A DNA stretch of 55,466 nt. Origin: Chengkuizengella marina (GTDB lineage: Bacteria > Bacillota > Bacilli > Paenibacillales > KCTC-33759). The position numbers and the translations under genes are program-made. The DNA is taken from contig NZ_SIJB01000020.1 of assembly GCF_009910845.1 (NCBI RefSeq), positions 1 through 55,466 on the forward strand, in the 5' to 3' direction. The notes beneath the pieces are model-generated. The model had not been told where the DNA came from. It worked only from the letters and a program-made list of their open reading frames with translations, and made no database searches. Below are positions 24,156 through 33,920 of the stretch, in pieces. Every line of letters starts with the position of its first letter. Within the stretch, counting starts at the first letter, position 1.

Positions 24156-25433
24156 ATGATGAAAAGAATACAAAATTTAGAATTAAGTTGGCAAATTGAT
24201 GAACGTTGGAATGATATAACAAGACCATATACAGCAGAAGAGGTAATCAAATTACGTGGGTCTATGGATGTTGAATACACATTAGCAAAAGAAGGGTCAA
24301 AAAAACTTTGGAAATTAATGCAGTCTGAAAGTTATGTTAATGCATTAGGAGCATTAACAGGAAATCAAGCTGTTCAACAAGTGAAAGCAGGGTTAAAAGC
24401 GATATATTTAAGTGGATGGCAGGTCGCAGCAGATGCTAATTTAGCTGGACAAATGTATCCTGATCAAAGTTTATACCCAGCAAATAGTGTACCTCATGTG
24501 GTAAAAAGAATTAATCAAGCTTTACAGCGTGCAGACCAAATAAGTCATTTAGAAGAGGATAATAGTATAGATTGGTTCGCACCCATTGTTGCAGATGCTG
24601 AAGCAGGTTTTGGAGGTCAGTTAAATGTATTTGAATTAATGAAAGGAATGATTGAAGCAGGTGCTTCTGGTGTGCATTTTGAGGATCAGCTTTCATCAGA
24701 AAAAAAATGTGGTCATTTAGGTGGTAAAGTATTATTGCCTACACAAACGGCTGTACGTAATTTAATCTCAGCTAGACTAGCAGCAGATGTAATGGGGGTT
24801 CCAACAATCTTAATTGCGAGAACAGATGCTGATGCTGCAGATATGATAACAAGTGATATTGATGATGCTGACAAACCATTTATTACAGGTGAGCGAACAT
24901 CAGAAGGATTCTTTAAAACAAAACCGGGATTGGAACAGGCGATAGCAAGAGGTCTATCTTATGCACCTTATGCAGATCTAATATGGTGTGAAACTTCCAC
25001 TCCAGACCTAGATCAGGCGAAACGATTCGCAGATGCTATCCATGAAAAATATCCAAATAAATTACTTGCATATAACTGCTCCCCATCTTTTAATTGGAAA
25101 GCAAAGCTTGATGATGCTACCATTGCAAAGTTTCAGCAGGAATTAGGGAAAATGGGATATAAGTTCCAATTTGTAACACTAGCAGGTTTCCATGCATTAA
25201 ATCACAGTATGTTTGAACTTGCAAAAGGATACAAAGAAAACGGTATGGCTGCTTATTCCAAACTGCAGCAAGCAGAATTTGCGAACGAACAATATGGTTA
25301 TACAGCAACTAAACATCAAAGAGAAGTAGGGACAGGATATTTTGATGAAGTATCACAAGTGATTTCTGGTGGTACATCATCTACTACAGCATTAAAAGGA
25401 TCAACTGAGGAAGCTCAATTTCATAGTGCGTAA
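24156..25433 (+). CDS. aceA: Isocitrate lyase
   Basis: A 425-residue enzyme that cleaves isocitrate to succinate and glyoxylate, the first step of the bypass completed by aceB. The catalytic signature KKCGHLGGK puts the active Cys at about residue 185. Other family blocks are [20 protein letters not shown] and [10 protein letters not shown] longer in-frame TTG at 24141 overlaps the ribosome site GGAGG (24143-24147), so ATG 24156 is the start. A terminator follows 40 bases after the stop. Confidence 0.95.
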   Translation: MMKRIQNLELSWQIDERWNDITRPYTAEEVIKLRGSMDVEYTLAKEGSKKLWKLMQSESYVNALGALTGNQAVQQVKAGLKAIYLSGWQVAADANLAGQMYPDQSLYPANSVPHVVKRINQALQRADQISHLEEDNSIDWFAPIVADAEAGFGGQLNVFELMKGMIEAGASGVHFEDQLSSEKKCGHLGGKVLLPTQTAVRNLISARLAADVMGVPTILIARTDADAADMITSDIDDADKPFITGERTSEGFFKTKPGLEQAIARGLSYAPYADLIWCETSTPDLDQAKRFADAIHEKYPNKLLAYNCSPSFNWKAKLDDATIAKFQQELGKMGYKFQFVTLAGFHALNHSMFELAKGYKENGMAAYSKLQQAEFANEQYGYTATKHQREVGTGYFDEVSQVISGGTSSTTALKGSTEEAQFHSA

Positions 25434-25474
25434 ACAGTTGGTACATTCATTGAATTGAAAATCTAAACGTTAAA

Positions 25475-25507
25475 AATGCTTTTCCAATACTGGGGAAGCA
25501 TTTTTTA
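25475..25507 (+). terminator. Terminator of the aceB-aceA operon
   Basis: AATGCTTTTCC and GGGGAAGCATT form the stem around AATACT, followed by a T-run. Confidence 0.85.
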
Positions 25508-25675
25508 ATATGTATAACTTTGTGATGTAAAAAATTGTGGTTATGAAAAATGATATTAGCGGATTTTTAATTCTATTGGACATCCATCCAGTCCATTCAT
25601 TCATAAGTATCATATGATAAAGTATATCAGTATATAAAAACTAATGAAATTTTAATAGAAACGGGGGAGATGAAC

Positions 25676-25975
25676 GTGGAGAAAGAAGATATTGAACGCA
25701 TGGCAAAATTGGAAGCTGAGCTCAAATCAATACGTGACGTAGTTGTTAAAATGGATACTAAGCTAGATACTTGGAATAAGAGTTTTGTTCCAAGACCAGA
25801 ACTTAATGAAATGTTCAAAGCAAGAGATAAAGAAATTGATGATTTGAACTCACAAATTGATGATTTACGCCAGGATAAAAGAAACAATAAGTCCATTGTT
25901 CCAGCATGGGCAGGCGTTGTAGTAGCTTTTGGAGCGATGATCGTTACAATTGTTGGAATTCTAATCCTCCGCTAA
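25676..25975 (+). CDS. XhlA-like coiled-coil membrane protein
   Basis: GTG 25676 (preferred over ATG 25670, which abuts GGGGGAG) gives 99 residues. Residues 1-75 are a charged coiled coil with heptads (KLEAELKSIRDVVVKMDTKL, IDDLNSQIDDLRQDK), and the last 22 are one membrane anchor. This layout matches XhlA/haemolysin-type phage proteins and related tail-anchored coiled coils. It is a single gene here, without a holin or amidase, so it may be a domesticated phage gene. It converges on and overlaps the sirtuin stop by 4 bases. Confidence 0.65.
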   Translation: MEKEDIERMAKLEAELKSIRDVVVKMDTKLDTWNKSFVPRPELNEMFKARDKEIDDLNSQIDDLRQDKRNNKSIVPAWAGVVVAFGAMIVTIVGILILR

Positions 25976-26700
25976 ACGAGTTTACTCATAACCTTTCCGA
26001 TATGATCATGAATAACATAATTCGCCATAGAATCATAGGGGGTTGGTGCTTTATTAATTAGAATAAAGTAATCCCCTCTATAATATTCAATTAATCCAGC
26101 AGCCGGGTATACACTAAGTGAAGTCCCTCCAACGATGAGGATCTCGGCTTTTGAAATAAAGTCTACAGCACTATCAAGAATATCTTCGTCTAATCTTTCC
26201 TCATATAAAACAACGTCGGGTTTAATAATCCCTTCACATTGTTCACATCTAGGAATAGTTTCTTCATTATTTAATATTTTATCTAGTCCATAGAACATAT
26301 CACAATCTATACAAAAGTTTCGATGCACAGAACCGTGTAATTCTAGAACGATATGACTTCCAGCATGCTGATGTAGCCCATCAATGTTCTGTGTGATTAT
26401 TGCTTTAATTTTTCCTTGCTGTTCTAAACGTGCTAGAGACTGATGAGCTAAATTAGGCTGAGCATTTTCATGAATCAAATGCTTTCTATAAAATGAATAG
26501 AATTCTTCTGGGTATTTTTTGAAAAAACTAGAACTTACAATCTCTTCAACTGAACGTCCTTGTTGAAACAAACCTTTATTGGATTTAAAGTCAGGGATGT
26601 TGCTTTCCGTAGATACACCTGCCCCACCCAAAAAAACAATATTAGAACTTCGTTTAATAATGGATCGAACTCGTTCTATTGTATTTATCCCATTGCTCAT
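25972..26700 (-). CDS. Sir2-family NAD-dependent deacylase
   Basis: A 242-residue sirtuin: NAD-binding GGAGVS and DFKS near residues 25-40, the catalytic TQNIDGLH motif (103-110) with His at about 122 in LELHGS, and a zinc site of two CxxC pairs (130/133 and 152/155). The later GGTSLSVYPAAGLI block is also typical. Bacterial homologues (SrtN/CobB) remove acetyl groups from lysines, for example on acetyl-CoA synthetase, which fits its place near the acetate-using aceBA genes. Start ATG 26700 lies behind AGGGAGGGTG. Confidence 0.92.
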   Translation of the reverse strand: MSNGINTIERVRSIIKRSSNIVFLGGAGVSTESNIPDFKSNKGLFQQGRSVEEIVSSSFFKKYPEEFYSFYRKHLIHENAQPNLAHQSLARLEQQGKIKAIITQNIDGLHQHAGSHIVLELHGSVHRNFCIDCDMFYGLDKILNNEETIPRCEQCEGIIKPDVVLYEERLDEDILDSAVDFISKAEILIVGGTSLSVYPAAGLIEYYRGDYFILINKAPTPYDSMANYVIHDHIGKVMSKLV

Positions 26701-26834
26701 GGTAACACCCTCCCTAGTTGAGTTGATCATTCATTTGATTGATTTTAACATTAATTATATGAAGAAAAGATCTTTATTTTACCAAAATTAAAAAAATTAG
26801 ATACATTCATATCATTATCAATATGTATAGATTC

Positions 26835-26864
26835 TAAAAATCCCCTATTTCATAAACAGGGGAT
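26835..26864 (-). terminator. Terminator of the DUF3992-like gene
   Basis: On the - strand ATCCCCT pairs with AGGGGAT and is followed by TTTTT. It lies about 60 bases past the stop of the gene at 26923. Confidence 0.75.
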
Positions 26865-26922
26865 GAAGTCAGTAGAAATTTTTTACTTAATTTTAAACTA
26901 AAATTTATCTTGATCAGACAGT

Positions 26923-27327
26923 TTATTTATTAATAGAATATTGTAAATCTGCATCGAATGTACCTGTACAGAAATCTGTTGTAACTGGACCAGTACATGT
27001 CAAGTCAACTAATACTAAGTTATTTACCTCGATATTGATAGATGATTGAGCCAATACTGTGTAAGGGACTGCGGCGTTTCCATTTTCAGTCACATTAACG
27101 TCCATGGTACAATCCGTACTTGTATTTACTATCGTAATTATGCCTTTTGGAAGTTGTGAAGATGTTGTTGATATTTCTGTTGTGAATAATGTAGCAACAG
27201 TAGCATCATCACAAGGATTACGAATTGGGGTACATCTTTTAATTAAAATTAGTTGTTTTGGAATTAACTCAATACCTGCACACGATATAGGGCAACAAAC
27301 GTCACTTTTAGAACTATAACAACTCAT
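26923..27327 (-). CDS. Endospore-appendage-like subunit (DUF3992 type), short form
   Basis: A 134-residue protein. It opens MSCYSSKSDVCCPISCAG, a Cys-rich N-terminal arm with a CC pair. It continues with a beta domain (PKGIITIVNTSTDCTMDVNV, then SINIEVNNLVLVDLTC) and ends in FCTGTFDADLQYSI. This arrangement, an N-terminal CC arm, a jellyroll-like beta domain and a C-terminal Cys-Gly-x-x-x-YSI strand, matches the S-type Ena (DUF3992) subunits of Bacillus cereus group spores, which polymerise by disulfide cross-links. AATACAATATAAA upstream resembles a sporulation promoter. The assignment rests on pattern, not alignment. Confidence 0.55.
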   Translation of the reverse strand: MSCYSSKSDVCCPISCAGIELIPKQLILIKRCTPIRNPCDDATVATLFTTEISTTSSQLPKGIITIVNTSTDCTMDVNVTENGNAAVPYTVLAQSSINIEVNNLVLVDLTCTGPVTTDFCTGTFDADLQYSINK

Positions 27328-27510
27328 TGTAAAAACAACTCCTAATGTTTATATTGTATTTAAGGTGTTATTGAAACCCCTTATGTTTTAATATATGTGA
27401 TTGAGGTACTTGCTGTCTGTGCGAATCTACTGATTGAAATGCACATTTTCATATATAATCAGAGTGTTATACAGGATTACAGAAAATAATAATCTACTTA
27501 TTAGAATAAT

Positions 27511-29031
27511 TTAATGCCCTTTTTTTTGACAACTTGCACAACCTGGACAATGATGACAAATCGTGGTCAGAGCCTGATTGCTTTCTGATATTTGATTACA
27601 GCTAAATCTCACGATTGCTACATTGGTGACAAAACATTTACCTGCTGTAACTCTAACTCTGAATTGAACTGTGGTTGTTTCTCCAGCTACAAGATCCCCT
27701 AACTGTATTCCAGCGTTTGGATCAGCTCCTGGCTGTAAAACCCCATTAATAGTTACACTATTTTCAATAAAGTCACTCCCTATAGGTTCTACATCAGTTA
27801 ATATTATATTGGTTGCTATTGAAGGACCTGGATTAGTAATTTCAATTGTGTAGGTTAAAATATCTCCTTTTTTAGCAAGAAATATATCTACACTTTTTTC
27901 TACGTTTAATACGCTATCTAGTTGATCAATTTGCAATCCTAGCGCATTAGGCATATAGGCATCTTGTGTAGATGTGAAACGAAAAACGCCGGAATTCTGA
28001 TTGTTTACTAGTGCACTTGAAGCATCTACATTTGCTATATCCCATCCTTGACGCCCAGCACTTATATTCATTCCTGGGGTTCCAGGCACCTGATTGCTAG
28101 ATCCATAAGTACCAGATGTATCTACCGCTCCTGTATCATCCTCAATTTGTGATCCAAAAAAGTTCATTGCGGGATTGTTTGCTCCAAATAAATTAACTAA
28201 AGTCCCTACATTTGGACCAAACAGACATTGATCTCCTGAAATATTAGCGTCTCCTTCTCCAGCACTTATTAGTGCTCTAGCAGAGACCATTCCAGCGGTA
28301 GGAGTAGTAAAACCAGATACAGCTACATCAATGATTGGATTTGTGCTTGCGTTTACTATTCCTTGTGCACCTACAAAAAGGGTCATATTACGAAAAGGAA
28401 AAGAAGTAAAATTTTCATATATAACTGCTAGTGTCCAACCAGCATGATTTGTATTATTTGTAGAAGCAATTAACGGATCTAATAAACCAGGAACTTGACC
28501 AACAGCATATTGACCTGCGCCAAAGTTCTGTACCATATTTGTTACATCTGCTGATCGCATATAAAAACCTCGAAGATTAACGCTTGCATTTAAAAAAAAG
28601 GGATCAACTGCTAGAAGAGGGTCAAAAGTGGGTTCATTTGCTGTTAGAGGGTCAGGTGTAATTGAAAAAACACTTCCACCTGGTACAGTAAATAGAACAT
28701 CGTTATTAATTAAACTAGTGATATCTTCATCTCTTGATAAATAGTTTCCCCCCCAGATTAATTCTGCATAAAGTACCGTACTCCCCGCTGGAATTACTAA
28801 ATTTGCTGCAGAACTATTTATATCAATAGAAAGTGTTGTAGTTGCACCAGGTGGGACTGGATCTATAGGAAAGGCATCTACCATAGGCTGACTAGTATCT
28901 AATGTAATAAAAGCTCCGATACTTCCTGCTGTACCGGCTGCATTCATATTTGTTTCTTGGCTTAAACCCAAGGTATTTCCAGTAAAAGTCATCGCACCAC
29001 AAGTATTTGTTGTAAATCGATTTATGAACAT
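27511..29031 (-). CDS. DUF11-type beta-repeat surface protein
   Basis: A 506-residue protein with no signal peptide. Residues 1-375 form a Thr/Asn/Gly-rich beta region starting FINRFTTNTCGAMTFTGNTL. Residues 380-475 are a DUF11-like domain (VEKSVDIFLAKKGDILTYTI, then TNPGPSIATNIILTDVEPIG). The tail is CHHCPGCASCQKKGH, a Cys cluster. Absence of export signals in a large beta surface-type protein suits assembly inside the mother cell during sporulation, in coat, exosporium or appendage. The cysteines could lock it into a disulfide-linked structure. It lies between two DUF3992-like genes. Confidence 0.7.
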   Translation of the reverse strand: MFINRFTTNTCGAMTFTGNTLGLSQETNMNAAGTAGSIGAFITLDTSQPMVDAFPIDPVPPGATTTLSIDINSSAANLVIPAGSTVLYAELIWGGNYLSRDEDITSLINNDVLFTVPGGSVFSITPDPLTANEPTFDPLLAVDPFFLNASVNLRGFYMRSADVTNMVQNFGAGQYAVGQVPGLLDPLIASTNNTNHAGWTLAVIYENFTSFPFRNMTLFVGAQGIVNASTNPIIDVAVSGFTTPTAGMVSARALISAGEGDANISGDQCLFGPNVGTLVNLFGANNPAMNFFGSQIEDDTGAVDTSGTYGSSNQVPGTPGMNISAGRQGWDIANVDASSALVNNQNSGVFRFTSTQDAYMPNALGLQIDQLDSVLNVEKSVDIFLAKKGDILTYTIEITNPGPSIATNIILTDVEPIGSDFIENSVTINGVLQPGADPNAGIQLGDLVAGETTTVQFRVRVTAGKCFVTNVAIVRFSCNQISESNQALTTICHHCPGCASCQKKGH

Positions 29032-29268
29032 GTTATTTCACTCCTATCTCATCGATTATTCTTACTTTTTAGTTTCTAGTAAAGTGAGTGCTTGTTTATT
29101 TAATATAATATATTCCTATAAATCTCTATTGCTACTAAAATACAGGGCAATTCCCATGCGTCATTCGCCAATTTTTTAACAAATGTGCGATTGTCCTAAA
29201 TCAAATAAGTGATAAGCATAATAGTATGGTACATAATAACCAATTCAGTCATCTAGGAGGTGATTGCT

Positions 29269-30231
29269 TTGAGTAGAATGAGGAAAAATAATTGTAGTGT
29301 AAACGTCAATGTTCACTGCTCTACAAAATCTACTCGTAAAAAACGAAAGTGTAGAAAAAAATGCAAAAAAAAACCAAGTAAAAGAACCTTACAGATCAGT
29401 CGTTGTATTCCTATCAACAAAGCCTGTGACGATATTATGCCTACACCTATTTTTGTAGGAGAAAAAACAAGTGGAATATCATTGCCTTCAGGTGCCATTA
29501 CGATTGTGAATACAAGCGATACATGTACGATGCAAGTAGCAATTGAAATTTTATACTCCATGACACCTCTAATTACAGAAATTGAACCAAGATCATCCTT
29601 TACAACTACATTAGCGGATATCATACGAGTGGATATAGTATGCATGGGCTCTAATACAGACAACTGTACAGGTACTGTTCAACTTGATTTTGTTTTCACA
29701 GTTTGTACTAAACTTGATCGGGAAAAAGTAAATCATGATATAAGAAGGCACTCATTTTACGATACAGAAATTAGGTCTATAAAAACTAAAAATAGGGATC
29801 GTATAGAGACGTTTGAACCAACTGCAACTGAAAATATTCAACTACAAGGACGACGTAATACTAAAGTTAACGATGTAAGATTTTCTAAGGAAATGAGTAA
29901 AATAGTTGATAAACTTGATTATCAGTTGAAAAATTTAGACAAAACAATAAATAGAAGAGATGAACTTTTTTTAACAGTTTTGAAGGAAATGAATGAGAAT
30001 CAAAAGGCTCTAAATTTATCTATATCAAAAAAAATAAAACAAGAGAATATAGAAACTACTAATAAATATCCAAAGAAATTAGTAACAAAAGCTAAAGAAA
30101 CTATAGATTCTGAAGAAAAATTAAAGACAGAAGTTATTGAAGAAACCTCAATGAAAAAACCAACAAGAAATAAGAAGAAAAGATGGTGGCAGAAATTATT
30201 TAGAATATCTTCATTTAATAAAGCAAATTGA
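29269..30231 (+). CDS. Endospore-appendage-like protein with long charged tail
   Basis: TTG 29269, behind TAGGAGG (29254-29260), gives 320 residues; GTG 29260 overlaps that site. The N-terminus is rich in Cys, Lys and Arg (KKRKCRKKCKKKPSKRT). Residues 45-150 repeat the short paralogue's pattern: SGAITIVNTSDTCTMQVAI, then DIIRVDIVC and NCTGTVQLDFVF. Residues 155-320 are a new charged helical tail with a coiled coil (KIVDKLDYQLKNLDKTINRR) and a basic end (KKKRWWQKLFRI). A capping or anchoring subunit is a reasonable guess. CATAATAGTA upstream may be a sporulation -10. It diverges from the DUF11 gene. Confidence 0.55.
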   Translation: MSRMRKNNCSVNVNVHCSTKSTRKKRKCRKKCKKKPSKRTLQISRCIPINKACDDIMPTPIFVGEKTSGISLPSGAITIVNTSDTCTMQVAIEILYSMTPLITEIEPRSSFTTTLADIIRVDIVCMGSNTDNCTGTVQLDFVFTVCTKLDREKVNHDIRRHSFYDTEIRSIKTKNRDRIETFEPTATENIQLQGRRNTKVNDVRFSKEMSKIVDKLDYQLKNLDKTINRRDELFLTVLKEMNENQKALNLSISKKIKQENIETTNKYPKKLVTKAKETIDSEEKLKTEVIEETSMKKPTRNKKKRWWQKLFRISSFNKAN

Positions 30232-30273
30232 TAATTATATATATTGAGGAGATAAAAACAAGAATATAGGGGA

Positions 30274-30309
30274 AAAGTAGTCTTGACATTACTGGCTACT
30301 TCTTTTTTT
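30274..30309 (+). terminator. Terminator after the appendage-like gene
   Basis: AAGTAGTC and GGCTACTT form a stem around TTGACATTACT, followed by CTTTTTTT. Confidence 0.75.
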
Positions 30310-30404
30310 AGGAACAATAAATTCAATAGCAAAACCTCCATTGCTGACACGATTTCTTTCTGTTAAAATTTGAAGGAAAGCTTTAAGAGAGGATACAACA
30401 AAAT

Positions 30405-31169
30405 ATGAAACTAGTTACTTTTAACCCCCTGAGAACGATAGGTATTCCTAATATTTCCTATATAAAACCACTAAATATGTATAAGGATATTGAAAAAATT
30501 AAAGAGGCGGATTTTCTGTTATTTCCTGAATACTGGCAGGTGAATTCTCTAGTTTATGGTTTGAAAAAAAAGATTTTCCCTAGCATTGAGTCTTACCATT
30601 TAGGTCATAACAAAATTGAGATGACTCGTGTATTGAAGGCCATTTGCCCTGAACAGATCCCATATACAGAAATATTAAGTAACTCAGATGAAAATAGACG
30701 TTATATAATGGAAACCTTTCCTCTTCCATTTGTTGCTAAAGAAATTAAAAACTCAATGGGGCAAGGTGTGTTTTTGATACGGAATGAACAAGATTTACAG
30801 AAATACGCAGAGAAAGTAGATGTTTTATACATACAAGAATACATACCTAATGATCGAGATTTACGAATTTGTGTGATTGGGAACGAAGTTGTGACTGCTT
30901 ATTGGAGAGTGGTGGAAACTGGCGGTTTTCATCATAATGTAGCACAAGGTGGAATGGTATTGTATGACAATATACCAGATGAAACAATTCAACTAGTATT
31001 AGACGTGTCTCAGAAACTTGGGATTAATCATGCTGGTTTTGATGTGATTTTCGATAATGAAAAACCATATATTTTAGAATTTAATATTTTATTTGGAAAT
31101 CAAGGCATCCAAAAACATAAAGTTTCCCTTGAACAAAAAATATTTGATTTTATTATGGAGAAATTATAA
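30405..31169 (+). CDS. RimK-like ATP-grasp protein
   Basis: A 254-residue protein with an ATP-grasp fold. Residues about 108-130 (PFVAKEIKNSMGQGVFLI) form the nucleotide-binding strand-loop, LYIQEYIPNDRDLRICVIG (145-165) is the conserved lid segment, and NHAGFDVIFDN with ILEFN near the C-terminus supplies the metal-binding acidic/Asn residues. Such proteins ligate an amino acid or carboxylate to a protein or peptide, as RimK does for glutamate. A TPR gene follows after 33 bases, possibly a partner. The substrate is unknown. The nearby spore locus makes a modifying role on coat proteins thinkable but unproven. Confidence 0.8.
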   Translation: MKLVTFNPLRTIGIPNISYIKPLNMYKDIEKIKEADFLLFPEYWQVNSLVYGLKKKIFPSIESYHLGHNKIEMTRVLKAICPEQIPYTEILSNSDENRRYIMETFPLPFVAKEIKNSMGQGVFLIRNEQDLQKYAEKVDVLYIQEYIPNDRDLRICVIGNEVVTAYWRVVETGGFHHNVAQGGMVLYDNIPDETIQLVLDVSQKLGINHAGFDVIFDNEKPYILEFNILFGNQGIQKHKVSLEQKIFDFIMEKL

Positions 31170-31202
31170 AAAAACATAAAAAGCTGAGGTATTAAAAATA
31201 AT

Positions 31203-31682
31203 ATGAATATTGAAAAAGCAATTCAACTACGAAAAGAGGGTAAAAATGAAGAGTCCAATGGCATATTAATGCAGTTGGTTGTGTTGCATCCCAATGATGC
31301 TACAATAAACTATCAGGTAGCATGGAGTTTTGATGTGATGGGGAAAGAGAGAGAAGCGGTACCTTATTATGAAAAGGCCATTGCTCTAGGATTGTCTAAA
31401 GAAGAATTAGAGGATGCATACCTTGGTTTAGGAAGTACATACAGAACACTAGGTGAATATGAAAAGTCCAAATATCTTTTTCAAAAAGCAATAGAAGAAT
31501 TCCCAAATAATAATGCGTTAAAAGTGTTTTATAGTATGACTTTGTATAACTTAAACGAACATCATAAAGCCATGGAAATTCTTCTGAAAAATATAACAGA
31601 AACTACAAATGATCATAAAATTGGTGAGTATAAAAGGGCTATTGATTTTTATTCTGATAAACTAGATAGAGTTTGGCATTAA
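31203..31682 (+). CDS. TPR-repeat protein
   Basis: A 159-residue cytoplasmic protein made of tandem TPR helices (NYQVAWSFDVMGKEREAVPY, then LGLGSTYRTLGEYEKSKYLF and ALKVFYSMTLYNLNEHHKAM). No catalytic domain is visible. It is transcribed with the ATP-grasp gene (33-base gap) and could present substrates to it. Its stop is followed by the convergent hydroxylase gene. Confidence 0.8.
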   Translation: MNIEKAIQLRKEGKNEESNGILMQLVVLHPNDATINYQVAWSFDVMGKEREAVPYYEKAIALGLSKEELEDAYLGLGSTYRTLGEYEKSKYLFQKAIEEFPNNNALKVFYSMTLYNLNEHHKAMEILLKNITETTNDHKIGEYKRAIDFYSDKLDRVWH

Positions 31683-31712
31683 TAAGTTATATATCTACCA
31701 TGTTTTTTAAGT

Positions 31713-32333
31713 TTAAGCTTTTAAATCACGTTTTTCCAAATCACGCACGGTGTCACTTTTTTCTACTTTTTTTTCATTTTTGTACGTGTTAAATAACACG
31801 TCAAATGTGGGGTGAGTGACGCCAAACCAATACTGTTCATTTTTATAATGATGCCATAAATGCATTCGTTTCATAAATTTCCCCCAAGGAGTAATGGGTG
31901 TGATTGGGCGATGTGCAACATAATGTGACCATTCATAATATAATAAATAAAATAGGACTCCAGTAGTAAATGCAATCGCTATCAATAGTTCAAATGTGAT
32001 AAGAAATACAATGATCCCAGCAGTTATAAAAATAGGAAAGCTATACCATACAGGAAGGAATAATAAGTTCAAATCATTTGGATGAGCATGGTGGTGATAA
32101 TGTATGCGCTTCATTAAGTTTAAAAGAAAGTTTTTTCGGGGGGGTTTCATATGAAACAAAAATCGATGTATCAAATATTCAGTGATGGCATATCCAATAA
32201 TCCCAAGAAGCATAGCTATCCACAATCTACCGTTTGTTAAATTAAGCACTGTGATGAGGAGTAAGGTAAGAAAAGTAATAGAAGTAATCTGAATGTCTCT
32301 GATACTAAAAAACTCTTTAATATATTTCATCAT
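31713..32333 (-). CDS. Fatty acid hydroxylase/sterol desaturase family protein
   Basis: A 206-residue membrane protein with four hydrophobic helices and the three His boxes that hold a di-iron centre: HRFLFH, HYHHHAH and HLWHH, plus HYVAH. This family hydroxylates or desaturates membrane lipids. ATG 32333 behind TTGGAGG is preferred over an upstream in-frame TTG at 32345. It is the second gene of an operon with the aldehyde dehydrogenase (gap about 55 bases), so a lipid or fatty-aldehyde pathway is likely. Confidence 0.85.
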   Translation of the reverse strand: MMKYIKEFFSIRDIQITSITFLTLLLITVLNLTNGRLWIAMLLGIIGYAITEYLIHRFLFHMKPPRKNFLLNLMKRIHYHHHAHPNDLNLLFLPVWYSFPIFITAGIIVFLITFELLIAIAFTTGVLFYLLYYEWSHYVAHRPITPITPWGKFMKRMHLWHHYKNEQYWFGVTHPTFDVLFNTYKNEKKVEKSDTVRDLEKRDLKA

Positions 32334-32387
32334 ATTAACCTCCAACTTTTTTTATTAACCATAACTGGCAATTCCTTTGAGGCTCGA

Positions 32388-33920
32388 TCATTTTGATTTT
32401 CTAAGTAGTTGAAAATAAGATGAGAGAAATTTAATCACATTTTTTCTTTTTCCATACCAGCTCGTTATAAAATTTTTAAAATGAGGTAGTTTTCCTTCAT
32501 AGGGAAACCAGTTCACTTCAGATTTTTTGATGCCCCTATCAACCATTATTGATTTTTGATGACAAAAAATTTGTAAACCAACCTGCGCGTGATACCTTCC
32601 TATACCACTATCTTTTATGCCGCCAAAAGGTAGATATGGATTTGCAATGGTTATAATGACATCATTAACTACAACACTCCCAGCAGCTAATCTCCCTGCT
32701 ACTCTTTTGGCTTTATTTAGATCTTTACTCCAAACACTGGCACTGAGTCCATAACGAGTGTCATTTGCCAACTGAATCACTTCCGCTTCATTTTCAAACG
32801 GAATGACATTAATTACTGGACCAAAGGTTTCTTCTTGTATGGCTTCCATTTCGTGGTTAACATTAGTTAATATTACCGGTTCAATTCTCATCCCTTTTTG
32901 CTCATGTAGTGTAGAACGGTTTCCGCTAAAGATTTTAGCCCCTTTTGAAACAGCAGAAGTAACATGATTTTGTACAACTTGAAGTTGGTTCTCAAATGTC
33001 ATTGACCCTAAGTCAGCATCATCTGAGGGTTCTGTTTTTAATTTCTGAAGCTCATTTTTTAATTCTAAAATAAATGATTCATAAATTTTTTTTTCTACAT
33101 AAATACGTTCAACAGACATACATACTTGACCGTAATTCGTTAATGATCCCCACAATGCACCTCTAACAGCTCGATCAAAATGAGCATCTTGGAACACAAT
33201 CATAGGGTCTTTTCCTCCTAATTCTAAGGATGTTGGTATGAGGTGCTTTGCTGCTTCTTGTTGTATCATTTTTCCTGTTCGGTCTGAACCTGTAAAAAAG
33301 ATATAATCAGGTTTTTCAGAGACTAGTTTCGCACCTAATTCTTTTCCTCCATGTGCCACTTGTATGACATGTTCTGGAAATCCTGCTTGTTCAAATAAAC
33401 TTTCCATCCACTGTCCCACAAGTGGAGTAACTTCTGAAGGTTTAAGTATGACACAATTGCCTGCTAGCAGTGCATTTATGACTGGATTCATTGCAAGCTG
33501 GAAGGGGTAATTCCAAGGGGAGATGACTAAAACAACTCCTCGGGGATGATAAGAAGTGTAGGATTTTTTCCCAATAAGTGCAATAGGTGTTTTTGCTTTT
33601 TGTATTTTCAAAGTTTTTTCTGCATGTTTTTCTAGGTAGGCAATCGTATCTAATACAGTAAATAAATCTGCTGTAATCGCTTCTACTTTAGGTTTTCCCG
33701 CATCTTGATGTATGATATCAATACCCTCTTCTAATTGTTCAACGATAGTATGTTTTAATTTTGATATGTAATGCAAACGTTCTTTAATTGATTTATTTTG
33801 CCAAATATTAAATGCTTTTCTGGCTTGATCATACATAAGAGTCGTAGTATGGAGTGGAGTAGTATTCACAAAGCCAATCGTATCACCACTAATTGGGTTC
33901 ATTACCTCTAATGCTTCCAT
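32388..33920 (-). CDS. Aldehyde dehydrogenase, fatty-aldehyde type
   Basis: A 510-residue NAD(P)-dependent aldehyde dehydrogenase. The catalytic Glu233 lies in SLELGGKDP, the nucleophile Cys267 in GQVCMSVERIYV, and FGGIKDSGIGRYH is the conserved C-terminal block. The last 30 residues add a hydrophobic, basic helix (NVIKFLSSYFQLLRK), which may place it at the membrane, as in long-chain aldehyde dehydrogenases. It is followed by the fatty acid hydroxylase gene, which supports a lipid substrate. Start ATG 33920 lies behind AGGAGG. Confidence 0.9.
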   Translation of the reverse strand: MEALEVMNPISGDTIGFVNTTPLHTTTLMYDQARKAFNIWQNKSIKERLHYISKLKHTIVEQLEEGIDIIHQDAGKPKVEAITADLFTVLDTIAYLEKHAEKTLKIQKAKTPIALIGKKSYTSYHPRGVVLVISPWNYPFQLAMNPVINALLAGNCVILKPSEVTPLVGQWMESLFEQAGFPEHVIQVAHGGKELGAKLVSEKPDYIFFTGSDRTGKMIQQEAAKHLIPTSLELGGKDPMIVFQDAHFDRAVRGALWGSLTNYGQVCMSVERIYVEKKIYESFILELKNELQKLKTEPSDDADLGSMTFENQLQVVQNHVTSAVSKGAKIFSGNRSTLHEQKGMRIEPVILTNVNHEMEAIQEETFGPVINVIPFENEAEVIQLANDTRYGLSASVWSKDLNKAKRVAGRLAAGSVVVNDVIITIANPYLPFGGIKDSGIGRYHAQVGLQIFCHQKSIMVDRGIKKSEVNWFPYEGKLPHFKNFITSWYGKRKNVIKFLSSYFQLLRKSK

